Shown: positions 27,273-37,987, counted from the first letter of the stretch. The stretch: 64,000 nt of DNA from Tridacna crocea (GCA_943736015.1 OX031062.1:26509462-26573461), one strand, 5' to 3'. Numbers and translations are program-made. The notes: generated by a model from the letters alone, not told the origin.

Positions 27273-27502
27273 TTAACTCTTTACCACATGATCCCAACTT
27301 TTGGCGACCCTGGGAAAAAAGCATTTTGAAAACATTGTGGGAAAAGGAGAAAATGCTGGTAACCAGCATTTTCTCCTTTTCCCACTATCTTTTCTACCCT
27401 TCCCAAATCAAATATCATTTTTTCAGTCACATTTACTTTGTTGTCTGCAAATGCTTCCAATTTGGTCCAGTCTAAAATTTCGTCGTTTTGGTAAAGATTT
27501 AA
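27273..27502 (-). mobile_element. TTAA MITE, full length
   Basis: TTAACTCTTTACCA to GGTAAAGATTTAA; perfect inner stem, outer stem CCCACTATCTTTTC. Confidence 0.86.
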
Positions 27503-27527
27503 TTTTGTTTCATTTCTATGCATGAAC

Positions 27528-27770
27528 AGAGCTCAGTTGGTAAAACAAGGGACTTGAAATCATGGGGTCATTGATTTTACTCCCCAGCTGGGAGATGTGG
27601 ATGGATTATAGTCATTGGAACTTGAATCATTCCTTTTACATCACTGATCATCATTTTCAACAGTGGTAATGTGGGACAGCAGACAGTGGCGAGGAAATGA
27701 TATTCTGGAAAGTACTTGTACAGGAACAGCGAGAAAAAACATCATGTGTAGTTGTACTGCGAGCTACAAT
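27528..27770 (+). mobile_element. tRNA-derived SINE, second type, diverged
   Basis: GAGCTCAGTTGGTAAAACAA resembles an A box (GCTCAGTTGGT) and GATTTTACTCCCCAGC a worn B box. The body includes TGGCGAGGAAATGATATTCT. Confidence 0.45.
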
Positions 27771-27922
27771 ATAACTAAAATAGAACTTACATTAACAGTA
27801 TACAGTAAATAATACATGGAGATTTTCTCTGCCATATACCTTTCATCCATTCGAGTGTCTGTCACAATTTATTTCCTGTGTTTCCAATGTGGACTCTGAT
27901 CAGACTGGATGCTGTCTGATCT

Positions 27923-28154
27923 TTAACCCTTTACCACAAAATCCCGACTTTTGACACACCTGTGAAAGAAGCCTGTTGAAAACATTGCGGGAAAAGGAGT
28001 AAATGCTGGAGACCAGTATTTTCTCCTTTTCCCACAATGTTTTATATATTTCCAACAAGAAAAAAAATCAATTTTTCAGCCACATTTATTTTGTAGTCTG
28101 CAAGTGCTTTTAATTTGGACCAGTCTAAAATTTTGTCATCTGGTAAAGAGTTAA
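27923..28154 (-). mobile_element. TTAA MITE, full length
   Basis: TTAACCCTTTACCACAAAAT to GGTAAAGAGTTAA; centre mutated to GGAGACCAG. Confidence 0.84.
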
Positions 28155-28225
28155 TATGCACTGTTCTCTGTGCTGTGGTATGACAGCCAGGATGTTCAAG
28201 TTCAGAATTGAAAGATCATGCATAA

Positions 28226-28434
28226 TCATTTATTACACAATCCTTAAGGAAAATGTCTTTTAGAAACAGTCTTGGAAAAGGAGAAAATGTTGAAAACCAA
28301 CATTTTCTCCTTTTACCACAGTGTTTTTTGTTCAATTGAAGACAAATCCATACATTTGGACCACTCTAATTAGATGTACGGCAGTGCTTTCAACATTGTC
28401 AAGTCTAAGATTTTAAGTTTTGATAGAGAGTTAC
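28226..28434 (-). mobile_element. TTAA MITE with altered but matched stem tip
   Basis: The centre reads GAAAATGTTG-AAAA-CCAACATTTTC: the stem tip differs from the consensus GCTGG/CCAGC on both sides and still pairs. The ends are worn. Confidence 0.55.
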
Positions 28435-28639
28435 AGCTAGATGTCAATGTTCTACAAAACTGTTGTGTGCATTGCCTCTGATGTTTCTACATGAATCAAA
28501 CATGGTACGAAGCTTTATGATGTCTTAGTTGCATAGTGTTGTGGTGTTCATTTGTTGTGTGAAGTAGATCCAGATGTGATGTTATGTATCTGATACTTAT
28601 AATTCCCAATTAACTTTCTTTGTTTTCTGTAAATGGTTG

Positions 28640-28855
28640 GTTAGTTGGTTGTATTGGGGTTTAATGCCAGTTTAACAGCTAAGGTCATGTCATAGCAGTC
28701 GGTGACGCACATGTGTTTCCTGGCTTTCTCTTACCAGTACTAACACAACTTTTCTTTCCAAAGCCACCAACTACTTTTCTCACATGCTTCAGCAGAGGTG
28801 AGAGGCGAAAATACATGTATTGAACTCGCCACCAGCTCTTGAGTCCAACATGCTA
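28640..28855 (-). mobile_element. tRNA-derived SINE, head damaged
   Basis: The tail GGTTGGTTAGTTGGTTGTAT lies at the left and the body GGTGACGCACATGTGTTTCC inside. The head is shortened near GTATTGAACTCGCCACCAGC. Confidence 0.7.
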
Positions 28856-28859
28856 TTTT

Positions 28860-29115
28860 CTGTAAAATCCTTTGTTTGATAACCAGGCTAAAGACAAATT
28901 TTGATTGCATTATGGAAAAAAAAGAAAATGCTGTTAACCATCATTTTCTCCTTTTCCAGCAATGTTTCCTAACCTTCCAAAAACAGTTTCTCCTTTTTAC
29001 CCAACGTTTTGTGTCCTTCTAAGGACATCTTCAATTATTTTAGTCTCATCTAACATGTAGTCTGCAATGGCTTTTTTATGGACCAGTCTTTAATACTGTT
29101 GTTTGCCAAAGAGTT
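28860..29115 (-). mobile_element. Decayed TTAA MITE
   Basis: GAAAATGCTGTTAACCATCA, CTTTTCCAGCAATGTTTCCT and GGACCAGTCTTTAATAC remain in order. Confidence 0.5.
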
Positions 29116-29745
29116 GTCATATTACTTAGTAGATGGCTGATATTGTAATGCAATAGATCAGTTCTTGAAAAATATTGTTGGAAAAGAGAAAACACTTGAA
29201 ACAAGTTTCTAGATTCAGATGAAGTTTAATTAATTCTACATGAATTTATAATAGATCTACTTGAAGCTTTATCCAAGCAATAGATTGATATATACTGGTA
29301 GAACAGTGATTTGCAATACAGTTGTGATACAATTAGAACTGATAAAAATGGTTTGAATATAACATGTAACTTCTATAAATGTTATTAAACTAGATTATGT
29401 ATTCAGATATTTCCTATGTCATTTTGTTGTCATACAACTTTAATTTTCTCAGAAAACATTGCAGTAGCAGCTCTTATCACTCAACTTCAGAATTAAATCC
29501 CTACTTAACAATCCCCTAATTGAAAAACCTGAGGAAGCAGGCTTCATATGAGCTGCAATTATCTTGGTCAAAATTGAAAGCATCTGCAAACGTCAGTCTT
29601 AATATTTCTCAAAACAGTATGTCTTTTTCATAAGGTCAAAATATCAAGGGAAAAAGAGGAAATACCAGTTACCAGTATTTTCAGTTGCATTCTTCTTTGA
29701 GATCATTCAGTTTTGGATTGTTTGTTAAAAGATTTACTGGCTTGC

Positions 29746-29880
29746 AACATGTGAAAAGGGACTTTCAGAAATTTACGTAAAGTGTTGTCTCGGATCAGCC
29801 TGCATTGTCCACGCAGGCTAATCCAAGAGAACATTTTTTAAGCAAATGTCCGCATGCTCCTTTTCGCATATTGCAGGCTA
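29746..29880. repeat. GTAAAGTGTCGTC-type hairpin element, worn
   Basis: GTAAAGTGTTGTCTCGGATC, AGCCTGC, then GCAGGCTAATCCAAGAG. A single hairpin flanked by CATGTGAAAAGGG and CTCCTTTTCGCATATTGCA; relative of 40695-40962. Confidence 0.6.
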
Positions 29881-30129
29881 ACTATGCTAGTTGCCTGAAG
29901 ATGTTGTTGTGAACTAAAATGTTCAAATGATTATCTATTTGGACAACTGACATTTCGTGGTATCATGTTTAGTCTTACATTTATTTGGCATTTTATAATC
30001 TACTCTTAGCAGTTAATTCCATGGCCATATTTTACATTTTATTGTTTACAAGCTTTGTATAGTGTTATCTGGTTAAAGAACTTGGGAAAAGAGTATTTAC
30101 AATGATCTATGAGTTGTTGTTGTTGTTGT

Positions 30130-30640
30130 CCTTCTTCTAATAGACCTCTACCAGTCCTCAGGTTGAAATTTGCCCTGCCTCAGAAGCCTCTTGTTTAACA
30201 TTGTGAAAACTCTAAAAGTCTTATATCTCCCAACCATAAAGCATAGGGCTACAAAACTGGCATGTAGCTTTATCTGGTGGACTCTTAGTCAAGTTATTCA
30301 AATTATAGCTCTGGGGTCAAAATGGGCCCACCATTAGGGTCATAAGTTTAACATGGGCTTAACTTTTTGTTCCTTACTGTAAGGCCAGGGCTATCATTTG
30401 GTATGCAGCTACCTTTGGCAGACCTGTACCAAGAATGTCCTAATAAAAGCCCATGCGTCAAATTTTGCTCTGCCCTGGGGTTTGCAAGTCTTACATGGGC
30501 TTGTAGACTGAAAATTAAAAGAATTTCTGTTTCCTATTTGTAAGGTCCAAGTTTACGGAATTTTGCACATGGCTTTTCCAGTGGACTTAGCAAGATTATT
30601 AAAAATATATGCTGTGGGTTAGTCCTCGGAGTAGCCAAGA
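30130..30640 (+). repeat. Degraded tandem ~145-bp repeat
   Basis: About two and a half loosely similar units, each with a GGTGGACTCTTAGTCAAGTT-like box, CTCTGGGGTCAAAATGGG-like box and ACATGGGCTT. A third tandem-core element of the kind seen at 10865 and 13012, older. TTGTTGTTGTTG precedes it. Confidence 0.5.
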
Positions 30641-31172
30641 TTCCACTCTGACCATTTGTTTTCTCTTTTTTTTTTTGTCCTTTTATAGATTCAGACATTA
30701 CTTCTTTTAACTCTTTTTACATAGTGACGTCCGAATATAATACAAAGAAAAAACAATTTTAGGACTTGAACATTACAGAAATGACGATTTCTTGGGCTTG
30801 CAGCCAACTACTTTCAAAAGTAATGAGGAAAGATTATGAGCATTTTTTTTCCTTTTACCACAATTTTTAGTCGTCTTCACATTTAGACATATAATTATGA
30901 AATGTCCTTGCATAAATAGGATGCTTTTGGTATCTTGTTCATCAAATTATGTTTCACAGATTTATGATCAATGATATCAAGGTAACCCAAAAATAGAACT
31001 CGGGGGAATATACAAAAGTTAGTCCAGTATCGCATATCTCGCATCGGGGGAATGTTGAACAATCTGTGTCAAGCTGGGAAAACCTTTCCGACATTCCAGC
31101 TTTAATCTTTTAGCTCGAGAATAGGTTAACGGACACCCATTCTTCAACGTCAATTTTGCCACTAAGTGTTTT

Positions 31173-31190
31173 CGAAGAGAGAGAGAGAGA
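31173..31190. repeat. Short (GA)n tract
   Basis: GAAGAGAGAGAGAGAGAAC, downstream of the serpin stop on the minus strand. Confidence 0.7.
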
Positions 31191-31477
31191 ACTTTAATTA
31201 CAAAAAAAAGCATGTTTGACCAATTACCTCTTAGTAACTTATCACAGGATCCTGTGCATTCGGCCAACGTCTCCAACGTTACTACCTGCGTAGCCACAAC
31301 GCCCTGGTTATTAAATTCTTACATTTCTCAATACAGCCACCTTATGATATGTCAGTTTGACAGGATTATCCAAATGATCAAAGAGACAAAACTGCACACA
31401 CACAGATGCATTTTGAGAAGGCTTTTCCTGTTCAGGCAGATTACTGAAAAAAAAGTTACGTTTTATCTGAAGGGAAT

Positions 31478-32611
31478 CTACTCTGGTCGGCAAAACTTTC
31501 CAGAAAATATGATGTTATTGGATGTATTCTCCATGATATAGAACAAGAAAGGATGATCACACCGGAAGCTTACTTTCTCAACCGGAAGTAACATCATTCT
31601 AGACATGATGGCGGTCGCCGCAGCTGCCTCTGTTCCTTCTTCATTGACTTCAATAAACGCCTTATGGATGATGTCTGTGACAGGGGTACTGTCCGATTCA
31701 AACATACCAGTCAGATTAACCTTGTTTGAGTCGAAAAGGTCGGAAATACCCATTTCGTGCAAAGCAGGTTTCAAAACACTTCTGACAGACATTTTGAATT
31801 TTGGAAAGTAAAGATCCACACTGTGCTTTCGGCCTTTCAGCAACTTCCTGCAAATTTCCTCGAGATGGTCACATGTCAACATACCTTCTACTGAAGCTAA
31901 ACCGTCAACGTCGTTAGGTAGCAAAACAACCATTTTCATTGTTTGTCCTTTGTACGGTATCGCCACTGCACTACAGGCCAATGCTTCATTTGTCACGTAA
32001 GGTATTTTTAGACTAGCTCTCATCATCTTAACCTTGACACTTGCCCCTACACCAACATTAAAATCTGTTTCAATTGTATCTTCAGATCTGAAAGGTTTCT
32101 CCCATAAGCCCTTGAAATAGATGGCGTTGACAAGCACCATTTTGGTATTTGGCGTTATTGTCCCTGGTCCTAATAGATCTTTGATTTTGTTATTCGTCTG
32201 CTTCTCAACCCATTCATTGATAATTGTGCGACAAGTTCCTGGCTCGGCTGTAAAATCAATAGCCCCAATTGATCCATTGTAGAATTCATCCAACGATTTT
32301 ACATAAGTTTCCAGCAATTTCAGATCTTTTCTTGTAAATAGTTTGTTAGCAGAGTTCGTTTCAACGCCTGGACCTGATGCTTCTTTAAACTGCTTATTGA
32401 GAGCTTTAACGAGTTCATGTACATTGCCTTTATTGTCAATCCCGAGAACGTTGGACATTTGCTTGAAAGTTTCGCCTTTGGATCCAAGACAAACAAGCAT
32501 TAAAGCAGATGCTATACTCTGAGGTGAGAAAAGGAAATTCTCCTTCCCAGTTCCAAGTCTTTTGTATAAATGAAGAGAAAATTTTTGAAAACTAAAGTCA
32601 CCGGTTGCCAT
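31478..32611 (-). CDS. Intracellular-type serpin (SERPINB-like), complete and intronless
   Basis: A single 377-codon frame covers the whole serpin fold, close to the usual 375-400 residues. It has no signal peptide (MATGDFSFQKFSLHLYKRL), as in clade-B or leukocyte elastase inhibitor types. Visible landmarks are SANKLF (~109), NEWVEKQTNNKIKDL (~150), VLVNAIYFKGLWEKPF (~175), the VAIPYKG strand (~225) and DHPFLFYI (~352). The reactive loop at 324-341 has the inhibitory hinge EEGTEAAAATA with small residues P12-P9. Counting from the hinge puts P1 at Met340 and P1' at Leu341, suggesting chymotrypsin/elastase-like targets, although Arg338 is close by. The start has a purine at -3 and G at +4. No intron interrupts the CDS, which is unusual beside its multi-exon neighbours. 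A target protease cannot be named from sequence. Confidence 0.95.
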   Translation of the reverse strand: MATGDFSFQKFSLHLYKRLGTGKENFLFSPQSIASALMLVCLGSKGETFKQMSNVLGIDNKGNVHELVKALNKQFKEASGPGVETNSANKLFTRKDLKLLETYVKSLDEFYNGSIGAIDFTAEPGTCRTIINEWVEKQTNNKIKDLLGPGTITPNTKMVLVNAIYFKGLWEKPFRSEDTIETDFNVGVGASVKVKMMRASLKIPYVTNEALACSAVAIPYKGQTMKMVVLLPNDVDGLASVEGMLTCDHLEEICRKLLKGRKHSVDLYFPKFKMSVRSVLKPALHEMGISDLFDSNKVNLTGMFESDSTPVTDIIHKAFIEVNEEGTEAAAATAIMSRMMLLPVEKVSFRCDHPFLFYIMENTSNNIIFSGKFCRPE

Positions 32612-32724
32612 CTTCTAACTTGATTTTTCTTTGCACCACGAAAATTTATCCACTCTTGATTTTATTCCCGTGTATAAAGCTCCAACATAAAGTTTCGAGT
32701 GCCGTACATGCATCTCGTATCTCG

Positions 32725-32734
32725 ATTTATAAAT
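32725..32734 (-). promoter_or_regulatory. Candidate TATA box of the serpin gene
   Basis: ATTTATAAAT reads as TTTATAAAT on the minus strand, about 115 bases upstream of the serpin ATG. A start site ~30 bases downstream would leave a short 5' UTR. The motif directly abuts a repeat terminus (GTGACCCATCACGC at 32735). Confidence 0.35.
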
Positions 32735-32803
32735 GTGACCCATCACGCTAAAAAGGGACCTCCTGGGAACTGCGAAAAGGGTCGACCCTGGTTAGACTGT
32801 GAC
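32735..32803 (+). repeat. Short GTGACCCATC-ended repeat in the serpin promoter
   Basis: GTGACCCATCACGC to GACTGTGAC, with CTGGGAACTGC inside. An inverted relative is at 44605-44675, and a partial inverted one at 33143-33182. Confidence 0.6.
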
Positions 32804-32866
32804 ATATTCTGTATGAAAAACGATCATTGTGCCTTGTTATAGGACAACCATTTTTGAATTATCAAT

Positions 32867-33095
32867 TTAACACTTTCCCAAACAACAAATTTTGGACCAG
32901 ACCAAATTGAAAGCATTTTGCAGATGACAAATTAACAGTTGCTAAAAGGATGATTTTTCTATATGAAAGGGTAGAAAACATTGTGGGAAAAGGAGAAAAT
33001 GCTGGTTACCAGCATTTTCTCTGTTTCCCACAATGTTTTCAAAAGGCTTCTATCCCTGACCCGCAAAAACCAGGGATTCTTTGGGAAAGGATTTA
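32867..33095 (+). mobile_element. TTAA MITE, subfamily C, ~255 bp upstream of the serpin ATG
   Basis: TTAACACTTTCCCA to AAAGGATTTA. The variant TTTTGGACCAGACCAAATTG and the block ATGATTTTTCTATATGA are shared with the copy at 55521. Confidence 0.83.
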
Positions 33096-33142
33096 TTAAA
33101 CTGACCTGCACTATCGTTGATCCGTTTTCATCTAATTGATGT

Positions 33143-33182
33143 AAAGAACTCCCAGATGGTCCCTTTTTTGCGTGATGGGTCA
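33143..33182 (-). repeat. Partial GTGACCCATC repeat, inverted
   Basis: GATGGTCCCTTTTTTGCGTG and ATGGGTCA mirror the start of the repeat at 32735. Confidence 0.55.
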
Positions 33183-33354
33183 TAAATATGACACAAGAAG
33201 TTTTCGATGTTGAGGAGATAAATGACCCCCACCATTATTCAAGTGCTCGGTCAAAAGGGGTGTGTAATGTGTCTCCATGACGCACCATACCAAGCTGTAC
33301 CAAGCAAGTCGTCACATAATTATGGATCCATAAACAGCATTTGTCTAACAGGCG

Positions 33355-33755
33355 GTGTAATGCAGCAGAAATGACCCTCCCCTACAAAATGACCCATGGG
33401 TCATTTCTCTACGTAGAGGAATGACCCGGGTCATTATTCTTCGTAGAGAAATGGTTCCAAAGGGTCATTTCTCTACGTAGAAAAATGACCTGGGTCATTA
33501 TTCTTCGTAGGGAAATGACTCCATATGGTCATTTCTCTACGTAGAAAAATGACCCGGATCATTCCTCTACGTTGTGAAATGACTTCTTGGGTCATTTCTC
33601 TGCGTAGAGGAATAACCCATGGGTCATTTCTCTACGTAGAGGAATGATCCGTATCATTCTTCTACGTAGTAAAATGACTTCTGGTGTCATTTCTCTACGT
33701 AGAATAATGACCCAGGTCATTTTGTAAGGAAGGGTCATTTCTTTGCATTACATCG
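33355..33755. mobile_element. Foldback-like element built of alternating palindromes
   Basis: Inverted ends GTGTAATGCA...AAATGACCCT and AGGGTCATTT...TGCATTACATC enclose about eleven 30-34-bp units. Two small palindromes alternate, CTCTACGTAGAG-type and ATGACCCGGGTCAT-type. No coding frame. A solo end survives at 43409-43436. Confidence 0.65.
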
Positions 33756-33819
33756 GCTGAATTCTGAGGTAAAATAGTTCTTTGACATGAAGAAAATTCA
33801 ATCAATGCAAAGTTTCGAC

Positions 33820-33890
33820 ACAGGAAAGCCTGCTCAGGCTAACCATGGTTGATACTGCAGAAAGTTTATACCATGGTTAGCCTTTATAGG
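33820..33890. repeat. Imperfect hairpin
   Basis: AGGCTAACCATGGT and ACCATGGTTAGCCT are complementary across ~30 bases. Confidence 0.5.
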
Positions 33891-33976
33891 GTGTCCAGTT
33901 TCGAAACTTTTTTTCTTCAATTTTTAAACATGTCCAAGGGCTATTATGAGGTAAAATATTTGCAATGTAGAAAAGT

Positions 33977-34203
33977 TTAACGCTTTACCAACCGACTAAA
34001 CTTTGGACTTATCCAAATTGAAAGCATTTGCAGAAGACAAAATAAATATTACTCAAAAAATTGAAATTTGATTTTAGAAGGGTAACAAAACATTGTGGGA
34101 AATGGAGAAAGTGCTAGTTACCTGCATTTTCTCCTTTTCCTACAATGTTTTCAAAGGCTTCCTCAGGTTTGTTAAAAGTAGATATTGTGCGGTAAAGGGT
34201 TAA
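33977..34203 (+). mobile_element. TTAA MITE
   Basis: TTAACGCTTTACCA to GGTAAAGGGTTAA; stem tip worn to GCTAGTTACCTGC. Confidence 0.85.
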
Positions 34204-34318
34204 CGAATGCACAGTTTCGACACAGGACAACCCAAGAAAGCTGACTTTGGTCGATATTTGTTGCAGACGAATCCAACCCCTTTTCATAGAACATGTCTCA
34301 TTTATGACTGTTATCTCT

Positions 34319-34547
34319 TTAACCCTTTCCCAAATGACAAACTTTTGGGCTAGACAAAACTGAAAGCATTTGCAGACGACAATTCGACTCTTGCTGAAAA
34401 GATGATTTCTGTCTATGATAGGGTAGAAAACATTGTGGGAAAAGGAGAAAATGCTGGTTACCAGCATTTTCTCCTTTTCCCACGATGTTTTCAAAAGGCT
34501 ACTATTCGAGACCCGTTAAAACCAGGGATTGTTTGGGAAAGGGTTAA
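34319..34547 (+). mobile_element. TTAA MITE, subfamily C, well preserved
   Basis: TTAACCCTTTCCCA to GGGAAAGGGTTAA; CAATTCGACTCTTGCTGAAA in the long arm; centre GGTTACC. Confidence 0.87.
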
Positions 34548-34579
34548 CCGAACACTTGAGAATTTTTCAACACGACATG

Positions 34580-34803
34580 TTAACTCTTTATCAAACGCCA
34601 AAATTTTAGACTGGTCAAACTTGAAAGCGTTTTTAGACGACAAATTCAACGTAAATTGAAATTTGTTTCAAGCAGGTAGAAAACGTTGTTGAAAAAAAAA
34701 GAGAAAATGCTGGTTACCAGCATTTTCTCCTTTATCCAAAACGTTTTCAAAATACTTCTATATCAGGGTCGTAAAATACAGGGATTGTTTGGTAAAGGAT
34801 TAA
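34580..34803 (+). mobile_element. TTAA MITE
   Basis: TTAACTCTTTATCA to GGTAAAGGATTAA; perfect inner stem, outer stem ACGTTGTTG against CAAAACGT. Confidence 0.85.
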
Positions 34804-35139
34804 AGTAGCATGCAAGCAAATATTGTTTGGCAAGTTTTTGAAATAGTCTGAACAACTTAATTTATATTCGCCTACTCAAAAGCTTTGAAACTACATGTTA
34901 ATATACAGAGAAACACATGTAGAAAACATAGAAATAGTTTTTTGTACGAATATTTATTTCATCTGTAAAATGTTTATCCCGAGGTGGGCGTTACTGCGGA
35001 ACAAGGGATTGATTTTCACCGTTTATAAAAAGACAAAATATCGGACTTTTCAAAATTCTAAACCCTAAGAGACAGAAAAAAAAAACCGAAGTAGGTCTCA
35101 CGGCTAAAACTGGCTGAAATAAAGAAATCTGCTTTTGAA

Positions 35140-35235
35140 ACGAAGGAGAAAACACTGTGGTTACCAGCATTTTCTCCTTTTCCCACAATGTTTTTAAAAG
35201 CCTTTTTCCTTAGGGTTTCTAAAACTCGTTTTAAC
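35140..35235 (+). mobile_element. TTAA MITE, right half
   Basis: GGTTACCAGCATTTTCTCC through TTAGGGTTTCTAAAACTCG to TTTTAA; the left stem arm is reduced to GGAGAAAACACTGTGG. Confidence 0.55.
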
Positions 35236-35332
35236 CTACTGTATGTTTATATTTACCAGCATGTTAACGACCTTTATCATATTAAATCTATACTATATGT
35301 TTTAATCGTCCGCATTTCTTGTCCCCTTGATC

Positions 35333-35985
35333 AGACAATCCTGATTTTAACAACCCTGAGACAAAAAGATTTTTTGGGAAACAATGTGGGAAGAGGAGAA
35401 AATGCTGCTAATGAACTTTTCATTTTATATATAATTTTTTCACAATATTTTAGAACCTTTCATAATATGAAATCTCATCATAGCGCAAAATGTGTTTTCT
35501 TTTCATTCACATTTTGTTAAATCCATCATTGCTTTTTAGCAGCTGGGCTAAACGATCTTAGGTAATCTTAATTTTTTGGCTAGTCAGTCAAGAGCTGGTC
35601 TGAAAATACGAGTAATAGGCTAATTCAGTCATATAACTTTGTTTCAAAAAGAGTATCACAGTTTCACAACGAGTATTAAAATATGAGAGAGGGGAAAAAA
35701 TGGCGAAATGTATGATCCTTGGCACAAAGTTGTCATCTTTGTTTATGTCCTTGGCGCGTTTCCAATACCCAGAACCGCTTTATACGAGCCAGTTCCATAT
35801 TTTCCAACTGCAAAATAGACAGGTAATCATTAAATGTGGCCTATAGTAGTAGTATAATAGTTAAGGAAGAAAAAAAAAAACAACAACAACCTCTTTTACT
35901 AAATAAATCCTTTACCCTGAAAAATCATGTGTTTGACGACCCGGGCTCGATGGTTTTCGAAAACATTGGTATAGACGAGGAGAAA
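35333..35985 (-). mobile_element. Two decayed TTAA MITE fragments
   Basis: 35333-35470 (CAACCCTGAGACAAAAAG, GGGAAGAGGAGAAAATGCTG) and 35905-35985 (CCTTTACCCTGAAAAATC, TTTGACGACCCGGGCTC). Confidence 0.4.
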
Positions 35986-36349
35986 GTGAAGGTGTATGCA
36001 ATGCTTAATTAAACCTTCTCCAATCATTTGAGTAATTCTTATATTCTTTTCTGTAGATTCTTTAAATTTCGGACGATTCTAAACCTTCAAAAAATATGCA
36101 ACTGTGTACGAATTAATCGCGAAAACGTATGTGAAAGCGCACCTCATATATATAGGATCTAACATGAGATTTTTTTTTTTTTGAGATAAAGTTTTATTAA
36201 ATGAGTCAACAACAAATGTTATTCAGAGAGCCTTTGGCGAGCTTAATAACATTTTTCTGTGGATGAGTTTAATAAATTGTTACCTTAAAAGCCAACGAGT
36301 GTCATATTCCTTTTAGTACAAAACTATATAACAAGAATTATAGCCCACA

Positions 36350-36650
36350 ATGCTTTTAAACAAAGGCATATAACTATGCATAATGTGTAGTGAAATTTAC
36401 ATGAAGCCTAGTCGCTTCTTTGACAGGTAGATTACGAACGAAAAATAGTTCCAAAGAAACTCGCATATATTGATTTTGTTTCGAATGTATATACAAGTGA
36501 TTAAATCAAAATCTTTGTCATGATTTAGAATTTTGACCATTAGTTTATTTCAGGAACCCAAGTCAGCAATGCTTTAGAAATGAAGCTTATAATTAGAATG
36601 TTGACGAAATACAGCGCTATTTTCTTGTCTCACTCACTTGTGTGCGACAA
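36350..36650 (-). repeat. Paralogue of 2210-3615 without the nested insertions
   Basis: Inverted relative to the first copy. CTTCATTTCTAAAGCATTGC and ACCTGTCAAAGAAGCG are shared (reverse complement here), but only ~40 bases separate the two halves, against ~1.1 kb in the first copy. Confidence 0.65.
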
Positions 36651-36706
36651 GAAAATTCATAATGGCTATATTACATTGAAAACAAAGGGAGTTATGTGAA
36701 AAAATG

Positions 36707-37858
36707 TATATGTTCTGCGCAATGTAAGAATCGGGGCAATTCCGGAATTGTCCTGCGCAAAGTAGGAATTCCTACTTTGTCCGCCAATTCCGGAATTGTA
36801 CCGGACAATTCTAGAATTGCGCAAGGGAGATATATCGTATTGTGGCCAGTTACGGTCTGTGCGCAAAGTAGGAATAGGCGTGGACAAAGTAAGAATTTAA
36901 AGGGTAGAGCGAAGTGATAATAGTCTAGATATGTTGCAAAGGTTTCAGATTGTGGTAATCATGATTCTCTTTTCGTTGTTTCTTACATCTTAAACTGATG
37001 CCTATACTTTACATAGATTTTTTGATAACTCTATTATTCTATGAACTGCGTTTGTTCGGTATCCAAAGGACAGAGGTTTTCACGATATACTCGTACAATA
37101 AAACGCATGGTATCTTATTTGTTATATCCTGTCGGCCAAAATTTATTGACTGATTATACGGTGTTTAACGCCGTTCGTAACATCATTTCAGTTATATCAC
37201 GGCAGCCAGTGCACATATCCATGCTTTTCTGGGGTATCTTTACCATTACACAGCACTATATTATTTCCAAGTCACAGGCTGCTTTCCCACATAACCATCG
37301 TCGACACAATGATCAGCAGTAAGAAAGGATTGAATCATGTCGCAATAACTATCACCAGTCCTCGGAAACTAATTGGCCGAGCCGGGAATCGAACCATCAG
37401 TTCTCTGTTCTCAAGTCCTGTATGCTACCGACTCAGCTTTTGGGCTCGGCACCAAACTTCAAAAATACGATGCTAGGCACATGATTTATTATTAACGTAG
37501 CTATTCCAGCTTTTGCATGTTATGGTGCCTTTCAACGGTATTTCAGTTAGAACTTACTTCAAAATATCATGAATATTAAACCCTGTCAACCAATAGTCTC
37601 TCTGAACTAGTGGACAAACATCAATAATACCGGTAAGAAAATGATGAAAAATAAAAAAAAGATAACTTTGCTATTCCTACTTCGCGTAGGGAAACAAAAG
37701 ATTCTCACTTTGTCCCGATTCCTACTTTGCGCAGGGACAATTCCGGAATTGAACTGTGCCAGGTAGGAATTCTTACTTCGCCCGACAGAGTGAGAATTCC
37801 TACTTTGCGCAGGACAATTCCGGAATTGTCCCGATTCCTACTTTGCGCAGAACATATA
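36707..37858. mobile_element. Foldback-like element with GCGCAAAGTAGGAAT and CAATTCCGGAATTG units
   Basis: The left arm (36707-36900) and inverted right arm (37665-37858) are both made of CTGCGCAAAGTAGGAAT and the self-palindromic CAATTCCGGAATTG. The ends TATATGTTCTGCGCAA and TTGCGCAGAACATATA-like text are inverted. The middle holds a SINE and unassigned DNA. Confidence 0.65.
37135..37452 (-). mobile_element. tRNA-derived SINE, third type, inside the foldback-like element
   Basis: Read on the minus strand: GCCGAGCCCAAAAGCTGAGT and GGTAGCATACAGG (A box), then GGTTCGATTCCCGGCTCGGC (B box). The acceptor-stem-like GCCGAGCC and GGCTCGGC are complementary, showing its tRNA origin. Confidence 0.75.
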
Positions 37859-37987
37859 TACACATTTAGGTAAGTTATTTCAACATGCAGCGGTTAATTG
37901 TTCTCATTGCGACATGATTCATTCCCTTTCTCACCGCTGTTCATTGTTCTATAGATGATTATGTGGAAGAGCAGCCAGTGGCTAGGT

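Noticed and set aside
33355..33755. A CRISPR-like array
   Set aside because: Units are contiguous palindromes without spacers in a spliced-gene genome; the inverted termini fit a mobile element.
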